From contig MNCI01006175.1 of the NCBI GenBank assembly GCA_015680685.1, positions 427,543 to 491,542 of the forward strand: a DNA stretch of 64,000 bases, read 5' to 3'. Within the stretch, counting starts at the first letter, position 1; the number at the start of each line of letters is the position of its first letter. The notes beneath the pieces were generated by a model that ran no database searches, was not told the DNA's origin, and saw only the letters and a list, made by a program, of their open reading frames with translations. This document shows positions 1-10,009 of this stretch, piece by piece. The position numbers and the translations under genes are program-made. This DNA comes from Gnetum montanum (taxonomy: Eukaryota > Streptophyta > Gnetopsida > Gnetales > Gnetaceae).

Positions 1-703
1 TGCACCCAGATGTGGAAGGAGAGTGTGAATGGTGAGATGAAGGAGAAGAGGAAGGGGATCCATCACCATGGTGATGTTTCTTACCTTCTCTTCAGCTGCT
101 TCGGCCCCAATCGTTGTGACGATCTAAGTGTCTGTCCTTAGTGTGAGTGGTTGTTCCTTCCGTGAACAGTTGGTGTTCATGGAGGTTAGAACTCGTAGCA
201 TGTACAATTGATCGAAGGCCCTGATGCCTAACCTCTTCACCATTGTGAGGAGGAGGAACATCATTTTCTAAGAAACCCGTTGTAAGGGGTTCCTCGTCTC
301 CTATTTCACTAAGGACATGGGGGACCTTGTCCTTCAACAATGAGTGTTGGCTCTCCTACCTTTCATCCCTCATACGTTGCAAGGTGGTGGGATGATAATC
401 CCTTATATGATATCTTCTAGGAACGTATTCAGCGAATAAGTCCTGCATGCCAGTCTATGCTAAGGCACGGAAGAGCATGTTCGGAACAGATCGATCTGGT
501 GGTAAAACTATATTACCAAACAAATCTCTCCAGTGCAACTATTCATCCTGATGGAGGGTAAAAGTGTAATCAGGAATATACTCATCGGGATGAGTATAAA
601 CTATCGTATACTGTTTAGGACTTGGCTGGTTCAAGTTATGCGTATGATGCTGACTATCTTCCGTGTTATCCTTAGGTGAGTTAACCTTATGAGAAGAAGC
701 CAT
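1..703 (-). pseudogene. gag: E0 Gag, N-terminal part, broken
   Basis: The start codon is at 703-701 (minus), followed by MASSHKV, and lies about 120 nt beyond the primer site. The reading contains the conserved block VYTHPDEYIPDYTFTLHQDE, also found in E1 (with VYTHLDEYVPDF), and then GNIVLPPDRSVP. A stop follows the LHQDE block and another follows the MLFRALA region. An open stretch at 340-92 resembles the E2 segment with VPHVL and NDVPPL. Toward the left edge the minus strand starts the Ser/Pro-rich stretch seen in E2 and E4. The role is the retrotransposon capsid/nucleocapsid polyprotein. The stops make it non-functional. Confidence 0.75.
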
Positions 704-825
704 TTTATTGGTGTGCTATTCATTGTTATATATATTCTTATTTAACTAATTAACCCAAAGGTTTGTTAAGGCTCACAACGATGTGAAAGATTTCCTAATG
801 TTCTAATTGGCGTACAAACACTTAG

Positions 826-843
826 TCCTCGGCAACAGCGCCA
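826..843 (-). other. E0 primer binding site, tRNA-Asp type
   Basis: The minus strand reads TGGCGCTGTTGCCGAGGA, one base inside the LTR end. It matches the complement of the plant tRNA-Asp 3' end (TGGCGCCGTTGCCGGGGA, recalled from established tRNA-Asp sequences) at 16 of 18 positions. The same site, more decayed, is present in E1, E2, E5 and E4. Confidence 0.85.
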
Positions 844-1502
844 ATGATGAGTGGCAAGGTACCCCTACACTCAACCATATGAAACAAGTGTAGCATGCGC
901 GATCTGGTCGAACTCTGCAAACTAAATGCCTAAACGCCGCAAGGAACACTTGGGGTTAATTAATCGTTATCTTCCCAGACTTGTTATTGTCACAGTGTAT
1001 GGTTGAGGAAGTCCGAGGTATATGATTTTTTTGGTATTTTCTGGTTTATCTCCTATGCTAAACGGTGAAGGGTTGAGAGACTAAAACTAATTCTAACTAC
1101 AACACTAAGTCCTAGCGTCAGCATCCGTTCCCACTTGCCATACACACCCTAAACTATGCAACTGTGGCTACCAAACGCTAATCGTTACTGGGAGTACCAC
1201 ACGTAATGCACGTGCTCGAAGTGGTCGTACTGAGGCACCTAACTAGCCTAAGTGTGACAAGCAGCCAATTCCTTGACTAGCCGTACACATCCATAGATGC
1301 TCGTAATCAAGTCGTACTTGTCCCACATTCTAGGAGATAAGGGTGAGAGAATCAAATCACGATGAGTAGTCGATTCCTTGGCTAGCCGTACACGTTCGTC
1401 AACGCTCGTAACCAAGTCGTACTCATGCCGCGTTACTAGGAAAGCAATAAATAACATTAATTAAACCTATCCATGTACTGCAAGGTTTATCCACAAAGCT
1501 TG

Positions 1503-1555
1503 TCTTTATTGCTGTACACAACTTGCGTTCAAGTACAAAGCTGCTCGAATAAAGA
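1503..1555 (-). promoter_or_regulatory. Poly(A)-signal hairpin in the E0 LTR
   Basis: TCTTTATT and AATAAAGA stand as a perfect 8-bp inverted repeat with outer ends 53 nt apart, about 120 nt downstream of the TATA box. The sense-strand AATAAA lies in the 3' arm. Equivalent elements occur in the other LTRs. Confidence 0.6.
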
Positions 1556-1675
1556 ACCGTTCACTTGGGGGACTCTTACTGCGGGCACATGGAAAATATT
1601 CCATCTCTAGGGTGATCAATCCGCCAGAGCTTCGCTACTTTACGCCTATGATTTGAAATGATAGAAGTGCCGCCT

Positions 1676-1686
1676 CTTATTTATAG
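1676..1686 (-). promoter_or_regulatory. E0 LTR TATA box
   Basis: The minus strand reads CTATAAATAAG at the position where all related LTRs carry TATAAATA. It lies about 147 bp from the outer LTR end, so U3 is very short. Confidence 0.65.
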
Positions 1687-1833
1687 ATTTGGTGGCGGAC
1701 CACGATATCGTGTATGCAATATCGCAGGGAATGATGCGAAATAGCGTACACGATATTGCAGGGGATGCAATATCGCGGCAGCCGCGATATCACGTACTGC
1801 GATATCGCAGCTTGTGCATATCGCGTCTCATCA

Positions 1834-3230
1834 AACCTGTAGTCAAGAAATTCCTAGCCCAAAATGAGATTGGATTAAAAAGAGGAAAATGGCTTACAAA
1901 GTTGCAAAGTTTCAGATTTTCATTGGAAATATGCAAGACAATTAAGGGAATGGGACTAGCCAAGTTAATGACCCGAGAAAGTGAAGTATGTACACTTGAT
2001 ACCCATGAAGAGAATTGGTATGATGAAATTCTCAAATTTCTTAGTATAAGGAAAATCTCAAATAATTTAACTGCAAGTCAAACGAGAGCTTTCTTTAAAA
2101 GAGCATGAAGATTCGTTATTATAGATGGAATATTATATAGAAAAGATTTTTGGGGAGTTTTATTGGAATGTGTTCATAATGATCAAATTAGTTCCATTTT
2201 GCAACAATTTCATGACCATTTGAATTTATTTTATGAATCCCCTAAATCGACTATGCAACATATACTTCAATATGGATATTACTGGCCTTCCATGTATTAA
2301 GACATTAGTTCAAAGATTCAAAAATGCTATAAATGTCAAATTCATGGGCCCAAGATTAAAAGGGCTAGAGCCCCTTTAAAGCCAGTAGTTGCAGATAGAC
2401 CATTTCAGCAATGGGGTTTGGATTTTATTAGTACAATTACTCCTTCAAGAGCTGGACACAAGTTTTCACTAAATGGTCTGAAGCAAAGGCTCTAAGAGGA
2501 AGTTCAGCATCAGATGTGATTAAGTTTCTAGAAGACCACATTCTAAGTAGATTTGGTCTACCCGAAGTGTTAGTGTCAGACAATGGACCCGCCTTCAAAT
2601 TTGAAGAGTTTATCAGATGGGCATTTGAAAAATCCATTTTCTTATTTTCCTCATCAAATTATTATCCTCAAGGAAATGGCCTAGCAAAATCCACCAATAA
2701 AAAGCTTATCGCTTATATCAAGAAATCGATAGATGGGAATCCAGGAAATTGGATCGATTATCTACAATCCGCATTTTGGTCAGATCGAATTAGATTCAAG
2801 AAAGCTATTGGGACATCACCATATAACTTAGTCTATGGTTTGCCAGCAAGAATTACAAACAAGATTGTAAGCTCAGCTTCTGAATTTGTACAAAGATATA
2901 GTGAAAAAACTGATAAAGATAGAAGTTTCATGACTTTGCTTATTAAAAGAGAAGCTGAAGTAGATAAAAAAAGGGATAATTTGTTACAGAATACCTCTCA
3001 AGTTAAAAGATGGTTTGATAGAAAAGCTCTGAAAAGAACTTTCAAGATAGGGGACCTTATCCTATTATGGAATATGAAGAAACCAAATAAGTTTACCCCG
3101 ACATAGATTGGTCCCTTTCAAATTACAAAGCAATTGTTAGAGGATACTTACAAATTATCAACTTTGGATGTCATGGAATTGTAATTTCCATATAATGTTT
3201 TGCATATAAAACATTATTTGGGACAATTGC
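1834..3230 (+). pseudogene. pol: E7 pol 3' end: RNase H C-terminus and integrase, degraded
   Basis: The first in-frame residues (PVVKKFL, then KRGKWLTKLQ and KGMGLAKLM) are the end of RNase H. The RNase H-IN linker and the integrase HHCC finger (HDHLN, then CYKC near 2,320) follow. The core has WGLDFIS near 2,416 (first catalytic Asp) and VSDNGPAF near 2,574 (second). The third catalytic position reads GLAKSTNKKL where the family has an E before STNK, so the active-site Glu is Lys. The longest open stretch is 2,516-3,106. Near 3,165-3,235 the C-terminal motif LDVMEL-FPYNVLHIKHYLG is present with a stop inside it. Several stops and shifts upstream show it is dead. Confidence 0.85.
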
Positions 3231-3418
3231 ATACAACTTGAAGATNAAGTGAGGCAAGTGGAAGCCTACAAGTGAAACAAGTGGAATTCTACAATTGTGA
3301 CAAGTGGAGAAGGTGACTCATCCACCACTTCGTGAGGATTGTGACAAATGGTTAGAATGCCTAAAAAGAAGGAAGCTTGGTTGAAGACTCTTGGGGGGGA
3401 ATTCAAATTTTTAGTACC

Positions 3419-3425
3419 TATAAAA
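3419..3425 (+). promoter_or_regulatory. Internal TATA box ahead of the E7 extra ORF
   Basis: TATAAAA lies 71 bp upstream of the ATG at 3,496, within CCTATAAAAGGAGGG. It sits between the integrase stop and the 3' LTR, where a separate promoter for the extra ORF would be expected. Inferred from position and motif only. Confidence 0.45.
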
Positions 3426-3495
3426 GGAGGGTTAGGTTGCCTAAGATTTCATCATCTTTCAATTCAAGTTGAGTAGGGAAAGTTAGAGAGAACTA

Positions 3496-4006
3496 ATGGA
3501 GTTTGAGAGAGCAGTTAGAAAGCCTTTTATTCCATATGTGATGGGATGTTTCCCTAAGCATGTATTGAGGGCTTACTTAAAGGCTAGATCTTGTGGAGCT
3601 CCAAAAGAGTGTCCTTTTATGGCTTGGTTGTTTGATGAATTTTCTTTTCTCACTAGAGGTTTGGATATAGAGTTCAATGTTTGGGGGCGATATCAAGATT
3701 GCTCCAAAGAAGAAGAAAAAGGAGACCAACCAACTAATGAAGAGTCATCATGGGGATGGGGAGAAGCTTTTGTCTCCCGAGAGGAAAATGAAGGACCTAA
3801 TGGAGAAGAACAAAAGAGCTCATCCAAAAAAAGAAAATGAGAAAAGTGCTGAAGAGAAAGCTCCAGTAGATCAAGGTGAGAGCTCCACCAAGCTAGAGAG
3901 CAATAGAACCACCTTCATCGCATCAGAAATTTCCTATGAAAAAATTAGAGAGATGAGGATTCCCACTAGGGTAACCCTCACAATTCAATTTCCATCCCAA
4001 GAATAA
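3496..4006 (+). CDS. Extra ORF of E7, unidentified, with a frame change
   Basis: An ATG-started frame runs 3,496-3,840 (114 residues, beginning MEFERAVRKPFIPYV). A second open frame runs 3,677-4,006 (109 residues) over its 3' half. The first ~70 residues look like a folded domain with hydrophobic and aromatic residues (CFPKHVLRAYL, PFMAWLFDEFSFL). Both frames then become highly charged with Lys/Glu/Ser, and the second contains KKKKK and ends in PTRVTLTIQFPSQE. A frameshift near 3,680-3,840 could join them. It lies between integrase and polypurine tract, where plant Gypsy elements may carry env-like or accessory ORFs. I do not recognise the family and see no signal peptide or membrane segment. 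Confidence 0.45.
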
Positions 4007-4191
4007 TCTATGAAGGACTTGATGATGTATAGTTTGTTATTTTCCTTAGGAATGAGGTTTTTGTCCCATCATACCTTATGTTAAATGGGAATTTTCCTCC
4101 AAAAAGATTTCTATTCAGTTGTAAAAATTCAATGGAAGTTTCAGTATGTTTCAGTTTTAAAGTGAGGCTGCATAAATTTCTTTAAGCTTTT

Positions 4192-4205
4192 AAAGGGGGC
4201 AGAAA
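4192..4205 (+). other. E7 polypurine tract
   Basis: AAAGGGGGCAGAAA directly precedes TGTTGGCACATTTGG, the classic arrangement of a polypurine tract and the first base of a 3' LTR. Confidence 0.6.
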
Positions 4206-5594
4206 TGTTGGCACATTTGGCCATTCCATGGAACAGTTGGAATATTTTATTAAAAATTGGAACAATCTATGGTTGTAAAATTGGAAGTAAATTTACATCT
4301 TTAATTTTATGGGTTGATGGGTGTTAAATAAAATGATGTTGAGGCCTCCTTGATACAAAATTAAAGTGCCAGATTATTCCTTATTGGAGATTGGAAGATA
4401 GTACAATAGCAAACAAGGAATTATATTATTTACTTGAAAAGCTTTGGTGAAGAACATGCTCTAAAAAATTATTTTTGGAAAGGTCCCAAATTAAAAATCC
4501 CTGTTGTTAAGTTCGGTTTTATATTTGGCCCTAAGATAACGTTTGAAACTCCAATTCTTGGTGACCATTCTTGCCTTGCAAAAATCAGAAACTAAAAATA
4601 AAAATCAGTAATGCCTCCATCATCCTGAAGAATGTGCAATTGCAAGCGAAGCTGAAGGAGATGCAAATAAGCTTTCCATTTGTTCCTAATCGCAGTGTTC
4701 CAGAAAAATCGCGTTTTCACTAGAGCAGTGGGAGTGCAAAACCACCAACCGTGTGGTCCTTATCACAGCATAGATGGGCACCACAAAAAACTGCCATCGC
4801 CATGGGCACAGCCAAGTCCCTGAGGGACAAAACCCCTTTGTCGTGGACACGGTAGCAAAGAAAAAAATCGAAACCCTCGTCCACACGCAGAAACAGAATC
4901 GTGTTTTGTTCAAACCCCATCTTCATCTTCAAACCACCCTCTTCTCCAGCACTGCCACTGCAACAATGAGCTCTTGCTCTACGCGGTAGTCCGTGTCGGC
5001 AGCTGAGGAGTGATTTCACCACCAAACCCTATCTGTTCCTGCGTCGCTGTTCTACGCATCACCAAACCCTACCCGCCTTAGCACTATTTTTAAACAACTT
5101 GATGAATTTCATGGTTGTGCTCCCTTGGAAAATACAGAAATAGGTTAATTGATGTAACAAGTTGAAAACAAAAATAACATCACAACCGGGAACTGATTTC
5201 AAACTTTCAAGCGGTGAAAAACGGTAATCACAAATGTCATTCGCCCCTGGAACCTGCAATCTGAAACAGCAGCCTTGCCCGACGCTGAAGTATTCGATAT
5301 CGCATACTAGTCCACAGAACGCGACAACAAAGACACAAAGGCACACTAAGACAGGTGTCAAGAGATATTTTGGGCTGATGTCGATGAATCAAAGTTGCAT
5401 TTTTATTCATCAAAAATAAAATTTTAAATGGTCTAGTGATTAATTCAGCAATGTCACATATGCTAATAGTGTGAAAGACTTACCTCTTAATTTAATTATT
5501 CCAAGGCTTTAAAACATTATTTTTCAAACATTATTATATAAGTTACTACCCATAAAATAATTGATAAAATATTTGTAATATTTACAAATATTAG
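4206..5594 (+). repeat. Candidate E7 3' LTR, end undefined, and unassigned sequence
   Basis: It begins with TGTTGG after the polypurine tract. No second copy is in the window, so the end cannot be set. The stretch 4,600-5,400 has short frames on both strands that overlap one another. None has a recognisable domain, and I treat them as chance. Confidence 0.35.
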
Positions 5595-5762
5595 TGTTAG
5601 CATAAATTCCTCCTAACTTTATGTATAACTTCCCAACTACATAACTTCCTTCCCAATTAAATTGGTGAGAAATATCTCCTAACTACATGGGTAAGTTGTA
5701 ACTCCCTTACTTGGGAGAGAAGTTAGCTAAGATATTTTAAGTATGTAACCACCTTTGAACCC

Positions 5763-5895
5763 TATAAAAAGGGGGCAAAGATCATACTTTTGAAAAGGGG
5801 GGAAAATCACACTTTTGGAGAAGACTTGATACATCACACTTTGGAAGGCTACTAGCTAGCACTTGGGCTCTCACTTGGGGACACACTTTGGCTCT
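5763..5895 (+). promoter_or_regulatory. TATA box followed by ACTTTTGG-type repeats
   Basis: TATAAAAA (5,763-5,770) is followed by several imperfect copies of a TCACACTTTTGGA-like motif up to about 5,895, and then by a T-rich stretch. TGTTAGCA at 5,595 could be an LTR start, making 5,595 to about 6,390 an LTR-like promoter region. No second copy or target duplication confirms this. Confidence 0.3.
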
Positions 5896-6392
5896 TGGGA
5901 AGAACATTTGTAAAAGACATTATGAAAGATTGCTTGTAAGATGACTTGCTAAAGAAAAGATTTCAGCCTCCTTGTCATAGACCTGTGAGTTATGTTTTAT
6001 TTTTGTTTTGTTTAAATTGTTTAGCTAGTGGTTTAGATAGTATCATCCTTGGCAAGTAATTTTGGGATTTTTAGATTGCTCTTATTGTTCTTGTTGCCCA
6101 ATAGAAAATTTCTATTAAAATTTTGCCATAGAAGCACTTGTGTTTGAAAGCCTTAAGAGCATTTTAGTAGTGAATTTGGTTATTGTGCAACGTATAAGAA
6201 CTGCTATTGGGAATGTTGTAAAAGAGCCTCTGCTTGTAGTCATGCCATTGAATGATTCAATAGTCAAGAGGGTTCAGAAAATATTTGGTATTTTGATGGG
6301 ACCAGAATAGCTTCTTTTTATCTTTAAAGTGAATCTCCGTGGTATTTCAATCAAAAATTGTCAAGTCTTTTGAAGGTTCTGTTGAATGCAAT

Positions 6393-6783
6393 TGTTGACA
6401 TCCATTATCTAGCCAAAATGGAGTCTCGTACGTGGTAGTTTACNAGAGTTGTGCTCAAATGTTTTTCCAAAATTTTATTTGTTACAAGTAGGTATTATAA
6501 GGACCACGTAGACTAGGCAATTAAACAAAATAAGAACTCTCAACAACTCACAGTACTTGGCAAAGTTGGCTGAATCTCTTTAAGATAAGTCATTTGTAGT
6601 TTACACACAACGCAATCGTTTCATATTTCACAACCGCACACCGCAACAGCACACACACATACTCACATTAACTATTGAGTCTATTTGGAGGTATTTGGGC
6701 CTCAGTGTTACCAGAGACCAGCAAGCACCTAAACCCTGTTCGAGGACACTCGTTGGTGGTCACGTCCCAAACAGTTGCCAACA
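6393..6783 (-). repeat. LTR-like repeat (391 bp), minus orientation
   Basis: The ends are TGTTGACA and TTGCCAACA, an imperfect TGTTG/CAACA inverted repeat. About 150 bp at its right end match 63,835-64,000 in inverse orientation with good conservation, beginning exactly at TGTTGGC in both. The flanks (GCAAT and AGAAG) are not a target duplication. It is therefore one LTR of an incomplete element or a rearranged solo LTR. On the minus strand, AATAAA occurs near 6,480. Confidence 0.5.
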
Positions 6784-7889
6784 AGAAGTTAAAGTGAAAA
6801 TTTCTTAAGTTACATATGAATAGATTATTCACATATGTGACTACCTTAAAAAGGGAAACCATATCAAATATACATATATAGTGAACCTTTGATAATTGAA
6901 AACATTACTTTGAATGGAACATTTGTCTAGGTAACTTTTACTAATCTTATGATATCATTACAAATTAAACTGATTAAGGTTATTCTTAAGTTCCTTCCAT
7001 GAGGATACTATCCATAGCCTAACTATTAAGTACATTTCTAACCATTTCATAGAGTAGACTTTATAAGGTTGTAGCACTAGAAGTAAATTATTACTAAAAA
7101 GAAAGAAGAGCTTAATACTAAAAAAAGATTCCATGCTAAAAGAAGAGAGGGTTCCTAAGCTAAAGAGCTATGTAGGTATCAAAGCTTCAACAATGGTTTA
7201 TGTTCCTTCAAGCATTTCCAGATGCTCATGTAATAAGCTTGAAAAGATCTTTAAAATAATAACTTTCACATATTATAAAATCTAGTTGAATGAACAAGCT
7301 TAACTTATTACTTTAAAACAAAATCTTTAGTTCCAGTTCCTTTTTGGCTTTAGCACATAAGCTATTATTCAATTAAAGTCCTAAGAATGCAAAAAGAATG
7401 AGATGAGCTATGCTAAGGCTACTAAAAGTAGAAATTGTTTTAGCTATGGAAAACCTTGTGAGAAACAAGTTTCATTGAACTCAAATTTAAACCTAATACT
7501 CATGAGCTGTAGTTTATTTCATTTTTGGTCCCATCATTAGCTCCTTATAATAAGGATCTAGAATTATGAAGGCAACAAAGACTTACCAAAGATATTTAAG
7601 CTCTAAAAAGAAAGGGAAGGAAGCTTCATAAGCCATTATCAATGTATCTAGCTTATTAGGAGTGTTATGACCACAATGGCTTGAAGAATAGCATAGCACA
7701 AATACAGCATTCTCATAAGGTATTTTGATCAAGCTCTGGTATGGAAACTTTAGATAAATGATGAAAAGTCTAAGTTGCAATATTGCACGTAATAAGAAGC
7801 AAAAACATCTCATAAGCTTTGTGAGACTGATCTAATAAAGAGCTTTTGGGCATTCAAAAACTCTCATCTAAATGAGATTCACCCATTTA
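6784..7889. other. No supported feature
   Basis: AT-rich sequence without a recognisable protein domain, RNA gene or repeat boundary. The frame at 7,813-7,583 (minus, 76 codons) has no coding signature that I can recognise. Confidence 0.4.
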
Positions 7890-8800
7890 GATGCTTAAAA
7901 GCTCATCTTGATCTTTTGACATCACATTAGCTTTGCCACATATTAGCTTTCTAGGTCATCTTCTCTTCACATTAGCATGCTATCGAGCCTATTCATAAGA
8001 ATTATTTTCACCACTACATACCCATTCTTCCATGTGGCAAGATACCATGTTAGCATCTAGATTGAGCACATTTTTTATATTTAGATGAGTTTTTATGCTC
8101 TGGCTCATCATCTTTTGTCCATGTCAACATGGCATCGGCATGATGTTAGCAATTCCACATTGGCAACTAGAGGAATCACATTTTTCATCTAGATGGATTC
8201 TACTTCATCCACCACATCATCTACATTAACATGACATTAGCATGAGGCCAAGTTATCATACCATATCAACATTTCCACATCAACTTGTATCATGTCATCA
8301 TGATGTTGGCAAGCTACAACATCAACTTCTAGAGGTGGCTTTTAAGGATGATTACTAGCTTGATGAATCCATTCTATCACATTAGCATGACTTTTGTCCC
8401 AAGTTAGCTCATAGAACCATGTTGTGAAGTAGAAATTCAGCCCTACAAGGTCACTTTACCATGTCATCAATGCTATGATGACTTTGCCACTTCAACTTCT
8501 TGCCATGTTAGCTTTTTGAGCTAGTTTGAAGCATGAAATTTCTCCTCTACAAACCAGCTTTACCATGTAAGATCTAACACATAAGCATATGCCACGATAA
8601 CACCAATGACATCATCATGATGTCAAAATTCTATCATGTCAGCATGCATAGCCATTTTATGAAGATAAAATTCAACTTCATGTACTAGCTCTACCACCAT
8701 AGCATAGCACCACGTCATCATTGTCACATAAACAACCTACCACATCAACACATAAAGCTTATTCATGAGGCTACATTCTAGCCTCATTAAAGAGCACATG
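7890..8800. repeat. CATCA/TTAGCATG-rich degenerate repeat tract
   Basis: Over about 0.9 kb, short words such as CACATTAGCATG, ATCATGATGT, CCACATCAAC and TTCTAGAGG recur at irregular spacing, and the plus strand is rich in CAT and ATCA. There is no long open frame. It looks like an old tandem array or a low-complexity part of a retroelement. Confidence 0.4.
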
Positions 8801-9363
8801 GGGCTCAATGCATTAAATCAAATCATTAAAAAATGTCTATTACAAGAAGTTACTCAAAGGTTAGAAATTAAATAGCTGTAAAACTAAATTCATTTTTTAA
8901 GAAATAAAGAGAAAAAAATTAATTGTTACTAAGGGTCAATGTTTAAATTAAAAGTAGTTAATTAAAGGGTATTTTACATGTAAAAAATTTAAATGTTTAA
9001 ATGTCTTTTAAATAAAATGCAATTTTTTAAAAAACTCCCTCATAATTATATCATTCTGAGAAGGTTTAAAATGTCTAGTTGAATTTAACCAATCATACAA
9101 ATTTGTTAATAGTGAGTTTATTTTTAATCACTCGTAGGGAGGATGGCCCTAGTCCTAACATCATTTTTCATATCCATGCTTGAACATAAACTAACAAAAG
9201 GATTTGATATAGTAACAAAAATCTTTGACGAAATATCAACTTTTGTAGAATAGAAAGATACAAAAGTATATGCTAACACATAGTATTCATCATGCTTAAC
9301 CTTATATTAAGAATTTTTAAAATTCACTATAACCCTCTTATCAATATAAAATTTAACCACTAC
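8801..9363. other. AT-rich sequence left of E3, no gene seen
   Basis: Mostly A/T-rich with no domain or open frame of note. It forms the left flank of the E3 nest. Confidence 0.4.
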
Positions 9364-9412
9364 TAATGAAACAATATATGTTTTATGTCAAAAAGCTTAA
9401 GGTTGGTATACC
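9364..9412 (+). repeat. E3 5' LTR, first fragment
   Basis: This short stretch aligns with the start of the 3' LTR at 52,623 (TGATAAAACATC against TAATGAAACAAT, then AAAAGMTTAAGG). It runs into the ATACC target site of E6 and continues at 14,871. Confidence 0.6.
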
Positions 9413-9995
9413 TGTGAGAGATGTCCCAGAGTGGTAGTTCTCTTGAGCTCTCCCCATGGTTCGGGGGCCATGGAACACTTTGAGACGCCCTCGGGTGGCT
9501 CTCAAGTGTTACAAAACCCACCCCAGCTTGGTGGTACCAAGCTAGCAACAAGACACCCTCCTTTTGCAACTCTCTTCTAAGTCCTCTTCATTCCCCTCTT
9601 CTCCATGGAGAACTACATGGCCCTGATTCTACGGCGGTTGTAGATATGTACACAGCCAAGACTGGATAGTTTTGATGTGGTGCCAGGCCACACCTTATAC
9701 CAGATCGTGAGGGATCTGGGGGTGAGGCACCTTCCCTTGTAGGTGCATCGTCTCCCCTTCCATCGATGTGGTCTACAAGGTTGTGTGTGTGCTTGTTTGC
9801 TTGATCCTCATTTTGGAGTTTGGTTACCCTCAATGAGGTGCATGGTCATGTATGTTAAGAAGTTGTGCTTCTGCTTGCACTCACTCATGAGTTTCTTGCT
9901 TGCTTGAGGCATATTCCCCAGGTCTTCCACCCCAAATCCATTGGATCTTCGTGAATTCCTTGGGTGCTAAGCAATGTTGGGGCAATGTTGTTATA
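9413..9995 (+). repeat. E6 5' LTR
   Basis: It begins TGTGAGAGATGT after the ATACC duplication and ends GTTGTTATA, two bases before the primer site. Partial similarity to 14,587-14,865 is clearest in the last 80 bases and near GATGT-CCCA at the start. It is longer than the right copy, so one of them has gained or lost sequence. Confidence 0.55.
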
Positions 9996-9997
9996 GA

Positions 9998-10009
9998 TGG
10001 TATCAAAGC
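9998..10009 (+). other. E6 primer binding site, tRNA-iMet type
   Basis: TGGTATCAAAGC differs at one base from the common plant TGGTATCAGAGC primer site and stands two bases after the LTR end. Confidence 0.65.

Larger units (their letters stand above)
1..1833 (-). mobile_element. E0: 5' end of a minus-strand Ty3/Gypsy retrotransposon, cut by the window edge
   Basis: Read on the minus strand, this is a 5' LTR, a tRNA-Asp primer site and the start of gag, running off the left edge. At its right end it interrupts a plus-strand element in the middle of an RNase H coding region, so it is an insertion. The second LTR and the matching target duplication lie outside the window. Gag and LTR are clearly related to E1, E2 and E5. 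Confidence 0.85.
845..1833 (-). repeat. E0 5' LTR (989 bp)
   Basis: It starts TGATGAG and ends TCATCA, the inverted termini of this family. Read on the minus strand, it has a cluster of GATATCG palindromes (about 1,827-1,693), a TATA box (1,686-1,676), the poly(A) hairpin (1,555-1,503), a stretch of roughly 24-bp imperfect repeats around 1,160-1,230, and then the primer site. It resembles the E2 LTRs in the U3 cluster and all family members in R-U5. Confidence 0.85.
1834..4206 (+). mobile_element. E7: 3' half of a plus-strand Ty3/Gypsy element with an extra ORF
   Basis: E0 interrupts it at 1,834. In order it has RNase H C-terminus, integrase, an intervening stretch with a TATA box, an unidentified ORF (3,496-4,006), a polypurine tract (4,192-4,205) and a TG-starting candidate LTR at 4,206. 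The RNase H/IN linker (GKW-TKLQ, KGMGLAKL, W-DEI-KFL) is typical of the Tat/Athila-like branch of plant Gypsy elements; the lineage is inferred from motif memory. The LTR end is not found. Confidence 0.7.

Noticed and set aside
1503-1555. Rho-independent terminator
   Set aside because: The hairpin is in a plant LTR downstream of a TATA box, with AATAAA in its arm, so a eukaryotic poly(A) element is the fitting reading.
1689-2108. A 139-codon gene starting at 1,689
   Set aside because: Its first third lies in the E0 LTR and the rest is E7 RNase H; the frame merely crosses the insertion junction at 1,833/1,834.
4720-5361. Several overlapping reading frames of 70-100 codons on both strands
   Set aside because: They overlap each other on opposite strands and show no domain. 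The higher GC here leaves frames open by chance.
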